Of a DNA stretch of 64,000 bases, positions 1 through 8,151 are shown piece after piece. Below the pieces are notes generated by a model that saw nothing but the letters and a program-made list of their open reading frames with translations, ran no database searches and was not told the origin of the DNA. Positions within the stretch are counted from its first letter, which is position 1; every line of letters starts with the position of its first letter. The stretch is from positions 62,001 through 126,000 of the forward strand of contig NZ_JMQI01000006.1 in NCBI RefSeq assembly GCF_000695625.1, in the 5' to 3' direction. The position numbers and the translations under genes are program-made. Source of the stretch: Amycolatopsis rifamycinica. Its GTDB lineage: Bacteria; Actinomycetota; Actinomycetes; Mycobacteriales; Pseudonocardiaceae.

Positions 1-920
1 GGCGGGTTGGGGCCGGTTCCTCCCTGGCCGCCGGGTCCGCCAGGTCCCACGAAGGTGCCTGTTGTGCCACCGGGCCCGGTCCCGCCGACGGTGGGGGTCC
101 CGGTGAACCCGGTGCCGCCGGTGCCGTGGAACCCGCTCACCGAGGTGGAGTCACCCTGCCCAAGCTGAGGCGGCGGGGTGTAGGTGGGCTGCGTGCTGGC
201 GGTTTCGTGGTAGGTGGAGTCAAGGCCCTGAAGGACTTGAACGGCCTGCTGATGAGCGGCATCGGCCTGCTGCTGCTTGGCGGCGACGTTGTTCATGGTC
301 TGCGTCGCCCCGACGACGTCACCCGCCTGGTACTGCTGGGTGGCCTTGGTGATCTCGGCCTGCTGGTTGAACCCGGTAGGTTCAGGCATGTTCTTCTGCG
401 CATAATCAGCCGCGGCCGCTTGTTGCGAATAGCGGTTGGAGCTGAGCTGAGCGGCATTCGCGGTGTCGGCGGTGTAGGTGGCGGTGCTCTGGAAGAAACC
501 GTGCGCCTTCGCGGCGCCGTCGCCCTGCCACTGGATTTCGCTCGAGTTGACGGCGTCGTTCGCCGCGTTGGAGACGTCGGCCAGCCAGTTGCCCAGTTTG
601 TTGGCGACTCGGCCGCGATCGTCGAGGTCGCCGGGGTTCATGTTCTCGTGAACCATGCTGTAGAGGTCTTCATGCGAGCTGGCGGCGTAGTTCTGACCCG
701 GCGCCGGCGCGTCACCTCGGGTGGCCTGGTTCTGGAGCAGCACCTTGCCCTGCTCCACCGAGTACTGAGCGGCCTGGTTCTGCGTCTGCGGCGTGACCCC
801 CTCACGGGCGTCGCCCTGGTCCTCGGCGCCGAAGTGATGCACGTTCTGCTGCAGCTTTTGCTGCGTCTGGGCGTAGAAATCGCCTTCGTATTGGCGATGT
901 TCCGCGTGCTCGTGCGCCAT
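1..920 (-). CDS. PPE-like type VII secretion-associated protein (3' end cut by window)
   Basis: The frame opens at an ATG (918-920) two bases after the stop of the upstream gene and runs off the window edge after about 306 codons. The N-terminal half is polar and helical. A W-rich core around residues 108-145 (NWLADVSNAANDAV, then IQWQGDGAAKAHGFF) resembles the helical, WXG/PPE-like segment of ESX substrates in Pseudonocardiaceae. The C-terminal visible part is low-complexity Gly/Thr/Pro. It probably forms a pair with the upstream 158-aa protein. Assignment to the PPE-like group is by resemblance and context (EspG and DUF3558 genes close by). The missing 3' end prevents judging total length. 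Confidence 0.7.
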   Translation of the reverse strand, partial: MAHEHAEHRQYEGDFYAQTQQKLQQNVHHFGAEDQGDAREGVTPQTQNQAAQYSVEQGKVLLQNQATRGDAPAPGQNYAASSHEDLYSMVHENMNPGDLDDRGRVANKLGNWLADVSNAANDAVNSSEIQWQGDGAAKAHGFFQSTATYTADTANAAQLSSNRYSQQAAAADYAQKNMPEPTGFNQQAEITKATQQYQAGDVVGATQTMNNVAAKQQQADAAHQQAVQVLQGLDSTYHETASTQPTYTPPPQLGQGDSTSVSGFHGTGGTGFTGTPTVGGTGPGGTTGTFVGPGGPGGQGGTGPNP

Positions 921-922
921 GA

Positions 923-1399
923 TCACTCGCTCCCGCGAAGCTTGGCGAAAGTCTGGCTGTGCGCGTCCTCGGTTTCGCGGTAGTTCTTGCGGGCGATTTC
1001 CAGGGCTTCGCGGACTTGGATGAATCCTTGCTTCAGCAACTCGAGGTTGGGGATAAGCGACTGGTCCCCGTCGGCGGCAACCTTCGCATTGAACTCGGCG
1101 ATGTCCTTCGCGTAGCTGCTGGAACCCATGCCGGGAGCTCGGGCGAGGAGCTTCACGTCGTGGAAGATTTCGTCGAATTCGTGGATGAACCGGTCGCACA
1201 CCTTGGTATAGGCGTCGAAACCCGCCTGGTTGATCCCGAATCCGCCGCCCTCGGCGAGCGACTTGAACTGCTGAGCGCCCGCGTTGAGCCGCTTGGCGCC
1301 TGCCTCGTCGATCGGGACGTCCAACAGGCCTGACAGGAAGTGGTTGCCGGCGTCACCCGCCGCAGGCGGCTCACTGCCGAAGTGTGCACCGGTCGTCAT
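923..1399 (-). CDS. Hypothetical 158-aa protein paired with the PPE-like gene
   Basis: The protein is all-helical in character with no signal peptide or membrane segment. The ATG at 1399 is preceded by a good ribosome site (GAGGGGTGG, 3 nt away). It ends 2 nt before the PPE-like start, so the two are very likely co-translated. Its size and helical content fit a WXG100/PE-like partner, but no WXG or YxxxD motif was clearly seen. The function is not recognised; the association with type VII secretion is inferred from neighbours. Confidence 0.75.
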   Translation of the reverse strand: MTTGAHFGSEPPAAGDAGNHFLSGLLDVPIDEAGAKRLNAGAQQFKSLAEGGGFGINQAGFDAYTKVCDRFIHEFDEIFHDVKLLARAPGMGSSSYAKDIAEFNAKVAADGDQSLIPNLELLKQGFIQVREALEIARKNYRETEDAHSQTFAKLRGSE

Positions 1400-1501
1400 C
1401 GTCCACCCCTCTCGACACTGTGCGTACCCATGCCAACTGTAGTAGTGACGATCGGCGATGTCAGCAGATCCGTGACGCCGGCAACCCGTCGAGGGACGGT
1501 C

Positions 1502-2053
1502 TCAGCCGTTCGCGGGAAGAAGGGGTTCGACCTTGGTCGAAACGTCGTTGGCCACCCGGCAAGCCTCCTCGGTGCCCGCTGTCTGCAGGGTCACCAGGAC
1601 CGTGGCCCGCGACTTCGGCTTCACTTCCATGGAAACGTCACAGGAACCCGTGCCGCCGAGAGCGTCACGCTCCTGAACTGCCGGTCGCCCGTTGACGTCC
1701 CCGGTCACGGCCTTGCCCGGGGTGGTGACGATGTCGTTGATCGACTGTCCGGGCTGGAGCGCAAGACCGATCACGCCATAGTCGGTCTTCTTCGTGTCGC
1801 AGTTGTGGGCTGCATCCGCATCGCTCCGCTTGGCGGCTGCGTAGCCCTGGCCCGCCAGTACCTGGTCCAGGAGTTTGCACGGGTCCATCCCGCCGAACGG
1901 GTTGTCGCTCGTGGCGCCACTCGGCTTGGTCGTGGACGCACTGCTCGACGGCGTCTCCGCGGCTTGCGGCGTACCCCCCACCTTGCTGTCACAGGCGCTC
2001 AGCGCGAACGCCACGGTAGCCAAGGCGAGGATCGTGCGAACTGCTCGGGTCAC
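1502..2053 (-). CDS. DUF3558-type lipoprotein
   Basis: 183 aa with a typical lipoprotein signal: MTRAVR, a hydrophobic stretch, and lipobox LSAC with the lipidated Cys near residue 21. A Ser/Thr/Pro linker follows, then a compact domain with DPCKLLD and paired cysteines (positions near 59, 86, 140 and 162) typical of DUF3558. Such lipoproteins are common in actinomycetes, often near ESX genes; their role is unknown. The gene sits 46 nt downstream of the EspG gene and about 100 nt upstream of the PPE-like pair. Confidence 0.8.
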   Translation of the reverse strand: MTRAVRTILALATVAFALSACDSKVGGTPQAAETPSSSASTTKPSGATSDNPFGGMDPCKLLDQVLAGQGYAAAKRSDADAAHNCDTKKTDYGVIGLALQPGQSINDIVTTPGKAVTGDVNGRPAVQERDALGGTGSCDVSMEVKPKSRATVLVTLQTAGTEEACRVANDVSTKVEPLLPANG

Positions 2054-2099
2054 GACCTGAACACTACGGGTAGATCACGTACCCGGGCGAGGACGCACG

Positions 2100-2813
2100 T
2101 CACCGGTGGGTCGTCTCCGCGATGCGGTCGTGCAGCCACCCTCTCAGGTGTCCCCCGTCCGAGGGGACGAACCGGAGCCGGACCTCGTCGGCGGACAGGG
2201 GCTCGGTGAAGGTCAGGTAGCGGCCTCCGTCCGTGTCCACGAAGGTCACCGTGCCCGCTGGGCGGAGGTTGCCCTGGCCTAGGCGGGTTGACAGCTCGAA
2301 GGTGCCGTGGCGGTGGGGGGCCCACTGGGCGAAGTCCCGCAACGCTTCGTTGTCCGGCGCCCGGCCCGGGCCCTGTGTCACGGTCAGGGGCGCCACCGGC
2401 AGCGGTCCGTAGCCGGGGAGGATGCCGACCAGGGCGTCGACCAGGTGGTCGGGGCGGATCTGGACGAAATTGATGCCCTCCGGCACCAGCTCCGAATACA
2501 CGCCTAGGCCGTGGCCGATGGTGGCTCGGTAGAACACCTGGCGGCCGTCCGCCACCTCGGCCGCGCGGACGATGATCAAGACGTCCGGCTGGGTCCACGC
2601 CCGGAGCGTCTGCTCCACCTCGATGTCCAGCTTCTCCGGCCCCGCCAGTCCGCGCGCCCGCATCGCGTCCCAGGCCTCCGCCAGGATGCGCTCGTGTTCC
2701 GCCAGCGTGTGGCCCGGGCTGCGGATCTCGAACGGGTGCCAGTGCGACGGCAAGCCGGTGCGCCGGACCGCGGCGGTGACCTCCGTCAAGCCCAGCGAGA
2801 ATTCCTCCGGCAC
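2100..2813 (-). CDS. ESX secretion-associated EspG family protein
   Basis: 237 aa. Its pattern is that of EspG, the cytosolic chaperone that binds cognate PPE proteins and delivers them to the type VII secretion machine: hydrophobic strand/helix alternation, a central RATIGHGLGVYSELVPEG segment and a C-terminal RGWLHDRIA. The start is GTG at 2813 with a weak ribosome site, so the true start could be slightly internal. It begins only 22 nt after the stop of the helix-hairpin-helix gene upstream, so it may be transcribed with the Ycf46-type operon. No EccC or other core secretion gene lies in the window. Confidence 0.8.
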   Translation of the reverse strand: MPEEFSLGLTEVTAAVRRTGLPSHWHPFEIRSPGHTLAEHERILAEAWDAMRARGLAGPEKLDIEVEQTLRAWTQPDVLIIVRAAEVADGRQVFYRATIGHGLGVYSELVPEGINFVQIRPDHLVDALVGILPGYGPLPVAPLTVTQGPGRAPDNEALRDFAQWAPHRHGTFELSTRLGQGNLRPAGTVTFVDTDGGRYLTFTEPLSADEVRLRFVPSDGGHLRGWLHDRIAETTHR

Positions 2814-2835
2814 GTCCCGAGCGTAGCGGACCCCG

Positions 2836-4083
2836 TCAGATGTCCAGCTGACGAACGCCCGTCTCGGGCAACGTCACCCGGGCGGCCGTCGCCCGTCCGC
2901 GCAAGCGGACGATCTCGTGCGGTTGCAAGCCGATCGCCACTCCGAACGCCTCCACGTCCGGGAAGCCGCCCTGCCGGCTGCGCAGCTCCAGCGCCGCTGC
3001 CACCCGTGGTGGGGAAAGGCCCGGCAGGCTCGCCAAAGCCGCGGCCGGGGCCGTGTTGACGTCGACGAGCTCCACCGGAGGCGCCGGCGGCGGAGCCAAA
3101 GGAGCGGCCAAAGGAGTGGCCAAAGCAACCGAAGAAGCCACCAAAGCGGCAGCCGGGACGTAAGCCTCGATCACGTCGTTCTGCTGCAGATCCCGCGTCC
3201 CCAACCCCACCGTGAACACCCGCGCCCCCGCGGAAGAACGCACCGAGATCCCGTCCCGCGCCAGGGAAAGCACCGGCAACCCCGACGCGATGACCGTGCT
3301 CCGCTCGTTGAACGTCGTCCCGATCGGGCGCAGCACCCGCACGCTCACCCCCACCGTGAACGCCGCGCTCCGTCCCTCCGGCACCTCGACCGCCGCCACC
3401 AGGGCACCGTTGCCGAGGTCGGTGACGCCGTGCACCACCGCCGTCCCGTCGCGCTGCTCCACGAAATCCGGCGTCGGGAACGCCGTCAGCGTGTCCCCGG
3501 CCAGCGGCGGCACCTCGCACTGGAAGCCCAGCAACACCGTCCCCGCCTGCCCCGGCGGCAGCTCTTCCAGCGGCCCCGCCGGCCCGAACAGCCCCAGCAC
3601 CCGCATCGGCTCGCCGAGCGGGCGGCCGCCGCGCGCCAGGGCACACAGCGCCCCGGAGCGCAGGACGCCGTCGTGGACACCCACCTGTGCGTGGAAGCCC
3701 GTCAGCTGGTCGAAAGCCGGTGCCACCACCGACGCGATCCCCTCCGGACGGCTCATGTCCGGCCCGGCGGCGGCGTCGGTGTACAGCTCCAGCGCGTCGC
3801 CGTTGCCGAGGTCCCGGCGCCCGACGGCGACGAACACGTCCTTCAGGAAGCCGGCGTCCGTCACCGGCTCGACGTCGCTGGAGAAGAACTTCTTCCGCAC
3901 CATGATGCCGAGGCGCAGGTTGTCCTCGACGATCCGGTTGCCCCGGAGCAGCCGCGCGCGGGCGCCGCGGACCGCGCGCCCCGTGCTCACCTGGGCGCCG
4001 GGCAGCTCCCCGAGGCCGGGGAGGGTGACCGAGTCGTTGAGCGCCTTGCCGAACTCGATCAGCCCGACCCTGGTCTCGGTCAC
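2836..4083 (-). CDS. IF-2-like beta-barrel repeats with C-terminal helix-hairpin-helix domain
   Basis: 415 aa, last gene of the Ycf46-type operon; its GTG start (4083) overlaps the previous stop (GTGA). Residues 338-395 form a ComEA-like helix-hairpin-helix (VDVNTAPAAALASLPGLS, then a second hairpin), a nucleic-acid-binding fold. Residues about 35-103 and 245-309 each resemble the last barrel of translation factor IF-2, ending in DLGNGDALELY and DLQQNDVIEAY. Residues 127-200 resemble a translation-factor domain II barrel. No GTPase motifs (GKT, DxxG, NKxD) are present. An Ala/Pro linker (313-337) separates the parts. The barrel assignment is my own pattern match, not a known annotation. No signal peptide or membrane segment. 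Confidence 0.7.
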   Translation of the reverse strand: MTETRVGLIEFGKALNDSVTLPGLGELPGAQVSTGRAVRGARARLLRGNRIVEDNLRLGIMVRKKFFSSDVEPVTDAGFLKDVFVAVGRRDLGNGDALELYTDAAAGPDMSRPEGIASVVAPAFDQLTGFHAQVGVHDGVLRSGALCALARGGRPLGEPMRVLGLFGPAGPLEELPPGQAGTVLLGFQCEVPPLAGDTLTAFPTPDFVEQRDGTAVVHGVTDLGNGALVAAVEVPEGRSAAFTVGVSVRVLRPIGTTFNERSTVIASGLPVLSLARDGISVRSSAGARVFTVGLGTRDLQQNDVIEAYVPAAALVASSVALATPLAAPLAPPPAPPVELVDVNTAPAAALASLPGLSPPRVAAALELRSRQGGFPDVEAFGVAIGLQPHEIVRLRGRATAARVTLPETGVRQLDI

Positions 4084-4523
4084 GACGTGGCGGCCAGGGT
4101 GACGCTGATCGACTGGTCGGCGTTGACCCGCTCCGACTCGACGCGCATGCCCGCCTGCGCCGCCCGGTCCTTCAGCCGCGCGAGCACCGCGCGCTGCACT
4201 TCGGCCGCGTACGCCTCATCGACGGACAGCACCAGCCGCGCGGCTTCCGAAGGCGTCAGACCGGGCCCGTCGACGTGCGCCACCTGGACGCCCTCGGGGC
4301 CGTAGCCGAACGTGATGCGCCGGCCCTCCCAGGCCGCGAAGACGGACGTGCCGTCGTCGGTCACCTGGGCCCGCAGCCCGGCGAGCGCGCGGGCCAGCAG
4401 ATCGCGGTGGCGCATCCGGGTCCGCACGGTGACGACCCCCGGGCGGGCCTGCGTGTGCGCGGCGATCGTGGCCGCGTCGAGCTGGGCCAGTGCCTCACTG
4501 CGCAGCCTGAGCGTGACACTCAT
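4080..4523 (-). CDS. DUF1257 (Ycf35-like) protein
   Basis: 147 aa. The start at 4523 overlaps the upstream stop (ATGA); a longer open frame extends upstream but is only read-through of the neighbour. The C-terminal half (AEVQRAVLARLKDRAAQAG, then ESERVNADQSISVTL) matches the ending of DUF1257/Ycf35 proteins, a small alpha/beta family first noted as a chloroplast-encoded open frame. Function is unknown in any organism. Its place between a radical-SAM protein and the IF-2-like gene, with a Ycf46 ATPase and DUF2997 upstream, supports the family call. Confidence 0.65.
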   Translation of the reverse strand: MSVTLRLRSEALAQLDAATIAAHTQARPGVVTVRTRMRHRDLLARALAGLRAQVTDDGTSVFAAWEGRRITFGYGPEGVQVAHVDGPGLTPSEAARLVLSVDEAYAAEVQRAVLARLKDRAAQAGMRVESERVNADQSISVTLAATS

Positions 4524-5095
4524 CGGCGGTCCCCTTCCAGCAGCGCTTCGAGTACGTCGGTGGTGGCGAACCCGTTCAGCTCGATCGCGCCGTCCGGGGC
4601 GATCGTCAGTTCCAGGCGGTTCGGGGTGGCGAAGATCGACTCGTCGTAGCGGTCGGTCAGGAAGTGGAACCGCTGGTTCGCCGACCCCACCCACGGCCGC
4701 GACGGCTCGGGCCGATCCGCCAGGAACGGCCCGTCCACCAGCAGATCCGTCGACGCGAGCAGCTCCGACGGCGGCAGGTCCTCCCGGACGTGCCCGGTGA
4801 ACGTCATCACCGACAGCCCCGCCGAGCGCACAGCCGCGGCGAAGCGGCCCAGCGGTCCGGCCTGGTCGAACGGCTCCCCGCCGAGCAGCGTGACGCCTTC
4901 GATCCCGGAGACGGCCAGCACCCGGGAGGCCAAGTCCGGCCACGACAGGGAAAAGCCGCCGCGGGTCGTCCACGTCTGCGGGTTGAAGCACCCCGGGCAG
5001 CGCACCGAACACCCCTGCGTCCACACGGCACACCGCGCACCCGGGCCTTCGGCGAGGGTGACGTCGACGATCCGGTGCAGGTTCAGCAGTTCCAT
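4520..5095 (-). CDS. Radical-SAM / 4Fe-4S activase-like protein
   Basis: 191 aa. Canonical CX3CX2C at C29, C33 and C36 (QGCSVRCPGCFNPQTW) plus a GGEPF motif near residue 79 define a minimal NrdG-like radical-SAM protein that would bind one 4Fe-4S cluster and SAM. The family includes activases that install glycyl radicals and small peptide-modifying enzymes; no glycyl-radical enzyme is present in the window. The ATG at 5095 lies within the 3' end of the DUF2997 gene (13-nt overlap), and its stop overlaps the DUF1257 start. Possible substrates are the tiny DUF2997 protein or another operon product; this is inference. Confidence 0.85.
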   Translation of the reverse strand: MELLNLHRIVDVTLAEGPGARCAVWTQGCSVRCPGCFNPQTWTTRGGFSLSWPDLASRVLAVSGIEGVTLLGGEPFDQAGPLGRFAAAVRSAGLSVMTFTGHVREDLPPSELLASTDLLVDGPFLADRPEPSRPWVGSANQRFHFLTDRYDESIFATPNRLELTIAPDGAIELNGFATTDVLEALLEGDRR

Positions 5096-5298
5096 TGCGT
5101 CTGCTGCCGCGAAGCGGTGTCCTCCACCGAGGCGGAAGTGCGCCGGTAGTCCTCGGTGAACTCCGACGTCACGGTCTCCGCGCCGAGCAGGTCCTCCAGC
5201 AGCGGGATGTAGTCGAGGCACTTCGAGCCGGTCACGCCGTGGGTCTCGGCGCTGATCGAGCCGTCCTTGCCGATGGTCACGGTCACGCGGTGCGTCAT
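5083..5298 (-). CDS. DUF2997 small protein
   Basis: 71 aa. Pattern V.VTIGKDGSISAETHGVTGSKCLDYIPLLEDLLG followed by a TEDYRR tail matches DUF2997, a short beta-rich family usually found beside DUF1257 genes. It holds a conserved internal Cys (C27) and a C-terminal Cys (last residue). The start at 5298 overlaps the AAA stop (ATGA). The extension after residue 55 (SVEDTASRQQTQWNC) is longer than I expect for the family and exposes a terminal Cys. Function unknown. Confidence 0.75.
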   Translation of the reverse strand: MTHRVTVTIGKDGSISAETHGVTGSKCLDYIPLLEDLLGAETVTSEFTEDYRRTSASVEDTASRQQTQWNC

Positions 5299-6911
5299 AC
5301 GTCGATCGTCCTCCCACTCGGTGCCGCCGGGGGCGGCGGCGCGACGGGTGCGACCGGGGCCCCGGCGCCGGTGTCCGTGGCGGCGACGGCCCGGGTTTCC
5401 GCCCAGTTCCTGATGGCCAGGATCTCGTCGGCCTGGGTGACCGACAGCGGCACGGTCGACTTCACCGCCCGCACGAGGTCGTCGCGGCGCAGCGGCCGCT
5501 TCTCGGCGAACGCGTCGACCAGGCCGGACAGCACGGCCTGTTCGATCTCGGCGCCGCTGTAGCCCGCGCTGACGTCGGCGAGCTCGGCGAACAGCGCGTC
5601 GTCCAGCCGCAGCTCGCTGCCCACGAACGGATCCGTGACGCGCTTGCCCAGGTGGATCCGCCAGATCGCGGCGCGCTCGGGCGCCGAGGGCAGATCGACG
5701 AAGAAGATCTCGTCGAACCGGCCCTTGCGCAGGAACTCCGGCGGCAGCGAGCCGACCTGGTTCGCCGTGGCCATCACGAACACCGGCGCCGACTTCTCCT
5801 GCATCCAGGACAGGAACGTGCCGAACACGCGCCGCGCGGTGCCGCCGTCGCCTCCGCCGCCGGCGCCCGCGAGGCCCTTCTCGATCTCGTCGACCCACAG
5901 CACGCACGGCGCGATGCCCTCCGCCGTGCGGATCACCGTGCGGATGTTCTTCTCGCTGGACCCCACGAGCCCGGCGAAGACGCGTCCGAGGTCCAGCCGC
6001 AGCAGCGGCAGCCGCCACATGTTCGCGACGCACACCGCGGACAGGCTCTTGCCACAGCCGGGGACGCCGGTGAGCAGCAGGCCCTTCGGCGCCGCCAGGT
6101 TGTACGCCGCCGCGGCGGGCGTCCAGGTGCCGGTGCGCTTGGTCAGCCACCGCTTCAGCCGGTCGAGACCGCCGACGGCGTCGAAGCTCGTCTCCGCCGG
6201 CACGATGTCGAGCATCCCGGACCGCCGCACGGCCTGGCGCTTCTCGGCCAGGATGAGCTCGAGGTCGCCGGGATCGAGCCCGCCGCCCTCGACGAGGGCC
6301 CTGGCGAACGCGTTTTCGGCTTCCGGCAGCGTCAGCCCGCGCGCGGCGGCGACGATCATGTCGCGGTCGTCGCGGTCGATGCTGATCCGGACGTTCTGCC
6401 GGTGCGCGGCGACCATGCTGTCCAGCAGCTCGCCGATCTGGCGCTGGTCGGGCAGCGGGAAGTCGACGACGGTCGCGTCGTGCTCCAGCTCCGGCGGCAC
6501 GGGCAGCGACGGCGACACGAGGATCAGGCTCAGCGGCACCGGCCGGGTCTTGAACGCCGCGGCGAGCTCCCGCAGCCGCCGCACGACGTCCGGATCGGGC
6601 CGGTGGCCGCCCTCCGACACCAGCGACGGGTGCAGGTCGGCGAACACGAAGACGGCGGGTTCGCCCCAGGCGTGGATCCGTTCGAGCGCGGCGGCCGCGG
6701 TGCGGGTTTCGCTGATCGGCGGGCCGCCCGCGGGGGCCAGCCCGGTGGTGGACGACCAGACGTAGACGCGCCGCGGGGTCCGCAGCCGGTGGGCGTCTTC
6801 GGCGACCGCGCGGATTTCCCGCAGCACCCGCAGCTCTTCGTGCGTCTCGACGACGAGCAGCGGGTAGCGCGCCTGCAGCAGCTGGGTGAGCTCGTCGCGA
6901 AAGCCGGCCAT
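5295..6911 (-). CDS. Ycf46-type AAA+ ATPase
   Basis: 538 aa. N-terminal domain (1-230) has the Ycf46 signature order: [13 protein letters not shown], then [10 protein letters not shown], then [14 protein letters not shown] and FPLPD. The C-terminal AAA module has Walker A GVPGCGKS (282-289), Walker B CVLWVDE (336-342), an ATAN sensor and RKGRFDE with the arginine finger region, followed by a helical lid. ATG 6911 is chosen because GGGGGC lies 5 nt upstream; an upstream in-frame GTG-type extension of 12 codons lacks this. Ycf46 is a plastid/cyanobacterial conserved ATPase with reported links to inorganic carbon uptake; here it heads a five-gene operon. Residues about 517-534 are Ala/Pro-rich. 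Confidence 0.88.
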   Translation of the reverse strand: MAGFRDELTQLLQARYPLLVVETHEELRVLREIRAVAEDAHRLRTPRRVYVWSSTTGLAPAGGPPISETRTAAAALERIHAWGEPAVFVFADLHPSLVSEGGHRPDPDVVRRLRELAAAFKTRPVPLSLILVSPSLPVPPELEHDATVVDFPLPDQRQIGELLDSMVAAHRQNVRISIDRDDRDMIVAAARGLTLPEAENAFARALVEGGGLDPGDLELILAEKRQAVRRSGMLDIVPAETSFDAVGGLDRLKRWLTKRTGTWTPAAAAYNLAAPKGLLLTGVPGCGKSLSAVCVANMWRLPLLRLDLGRVFAGLVGSSEKNIRTVIRTAEGIAPCVLWVDEIEKGLAGAGGGGDGGTARRVFGTFLSWMQEKSAPVFVMATANQVGSLPPEFLRKGRFDEIFFVDLPSAPERAAIWRIHLGKRVTDPFVGSELRLDDALFAELADVSAGYSGAEIEQAVLSGLVDAFAEKRPLRRDDLVRAVKSTVPLSVTQADEILAIRNWAETRAVAATDTGAGAPVAPVAPPPPAAPSGRTIDV

Positions 6912-6948
6912 CGATCGCCCCCTCGAAATCCGTTCGGACACTACCAAC

Positions 6949-7848
6949 TCACGCGCCGACGACGAGGACTTCGTACGTCGGGCTGGTGGGCGGGTAGCCG
7001 CTGTAGATGTGGGAGTTGACGACGGCGAGGTGGCGGCCGACCTTGATCGCCGAGACCGGCTGGTCGAACAGCGGGTCGGTGATGGTGCCGTCCGGGGCGC
7101 CGTGGCTCAGGTCGCCGTCGAGGCACCACCGGGTGATCCTGTCGTCGAGCTGCACCGCCCAGAGCCGGTTCCCTTCGAGCACGAGGCTGGCGACGCTGGG
7201 CGCGTCGACGCCCGCGAGCTCCGTGCTGACCCCGGTGCGCGGATCGATCCTGAACACCTTGCCGGGAATCGTCGCGGCCACGAGCAGGGTGCCACCGGAC
7301 GGCGTGGCGATGATGTCGTTCATGAAGAAGTTCCCCGGCGAGCCGCCCGCGCCCGGCCCGCTCAGCGGCAGGGTGCGCGGCGTTCCGAGCCGTCCGGCCA
7401 CGACCGGCACGAAGAACAGCTGCGGGTGGTAGGAGTCGGTGAACCAGGCGCCCTGCGGCGTCACCACCACGTCGTTGACGTAGGACGTCTGCGGGTCGCC
7501 GAAGGTGTAGTCCGCGACCTTCGCCTTGGTGCGGACGTCGTAGACGTAGGCCTTGCCGCCGATCGCGCCGGCGACGAACAGCAGGTCGTGGCGCCGGTCG
7601 AAGTCCACCCCGGCCGCCATGGTGCCGGGTGGCGCCTCGATGAAGCGCTCGGCTGTGCCGCGCCCGAGGTTTTCGCGGAAGATCGTGCCGGCGATCAGGT
7701 CACCAGTGTAGTAGGTACCACCGCCGGCGGCGGTGATCCCCTCGGCGGACGTGGCGCCGGGCAGCACGATCACCCGCGTCGCCGCCGACGCCGGTGCGGC
7801 CACCGCGAGCAGCAGGACGGCGGACGCCAGAGCCAGGATTCTTCGCAT
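6949..7848 (-). CDS. Secreted SMP-30/gluconolactonase-like beta-propeller protein
   Basis: 299 aa. The start at 7848 is fixed by GGAGGGAACCCG just upstream. A Sec signal peptide (MRRILALASAVLLLAVAAPASA) directs export. The mature chain shows repeated propeller blades (GVDFDRRHDLLFVAGAIG, YVNDVVVTPQGAWFTDS, FFMNDIIATPSGGTLLVAA, VFRIDPRTGVSTEL), as in superoxide dismutase-like/SMP-30/strictosidine-synthase-like proteins. Catalytic metal ligands were not identified, so an enzyme activity cannot be assigned. It lies 37 nt upstream of the AAA start on the same strand and could be read into that operon. Confidence 0.75.
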   Translation of the reverse strand: MRRILALASAVLLLAVAAPASAATRVIVLPGATSAEGITAAGGGTYYTGDLIAGTIFRENLGRGTAERFIEAPPGTMAAGVDFDRRHDLLFVAGAIGGKAYVYDVRTKAKVADYTFGDPQTSYVNDVVVTPQGAWFTDSYHPQLFFVPVVAGRLGTPRTLPLSGPGAGGSPGNFFMNDIIATPSGGTLLVAATIPGKVFRIDPRTGVSTELAGVDAPSVASLVLEGNRLWAVQLDDRITRWCLDGDLSHGAPDGTITDPLFDQPVSAIKVGRHLAVVNSHIYSGYPPTSPTYEVLVVGA

Positions 7849-7890
7849 CGGGTTCCCTCCCTCTTCCCAGGGAGATCCTGCCACCGTGCC

Positions 7891-7957
7891 GGCTGACCAG
7901 GCACCTGATTCTTGGACTCGGCGGCTACACCGAGCAGGACAACGTGCGCATCCCGAT
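7891..7957 (+). pseudogene. Internally deleted remnant of an acyl-CoA synthetase gene copy
   Basis: 7891-7923 matches the region just upstream of the acyl-CoA synthetase gene (8618-8650) at 31 of 33 positions. From 7921 the sequence instead matches the inside of that gene (9343 onward, encoding [11 protein letters not shown]) at about 33 of 36 positions. The join lies at a shared GCG. The simplest reading is a former tandem copy that lost about 690 nt between its promoter and mid-gene. The putative -10 hexamer TAGACT of the intact copy reads TGGACT here. A GAGAAGTC word at 7961-7968 also occurs near the 3' end of the intact gene (10284), possibly a third fragment, but that is weak. Confidence 0.7.
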
Positions 7958-8060
7958 CCGGAGAAGTCAAGTCATCTTGATCGGCAATGGCCGAATTCAC
8001 CCGGCCGGCGGCTCGGAGGGCCTGGGCCGAGCACCCGGTTTCAGCCTTGCTTGAAGGTGA

Positions 8061-8089
8061 TTGCCCGCGGTGTCCGGTAATCGTAGATT
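8061..8089 (+). promoter_or_regulatory. Promoter of small exported protein gene
   Basis: TTGCCC (8061-8066) and TAGATT (8084-8089) are separated by 17 nt. The predicted start near 8096 gives a leader of about 56 nt ending in GGAGG (8137-8141). Confidence 0.5.
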
Positions 8090-8151
8090 TTGGTTGTCCG
8101 GCCGATTCCGGCAGTTCGACCCACCGGCGAAAAAGTGGAGGTAATACCCCT

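Larger units (their letters stand above)
7849..8151. other. Gene-free stretch with remnant sequence and promoter
   Basis: About 300 nt without a complete gene. It holds a decayed fragment related to the downstream acyl-CoA synthetase gene (7891-7957) and a good promoter for the small exported protein (8061-8089). The remainder shows no further structure I can support. Confidence 0.6.

Noticed and set aside
126..1333. Long plus-strand open frames opposite the PPE-like pair
   Set aside because: They are antisense to well-supported minus-strand genes, lack ribosome sites and have no family signature; high GC keeps stop codons rare.
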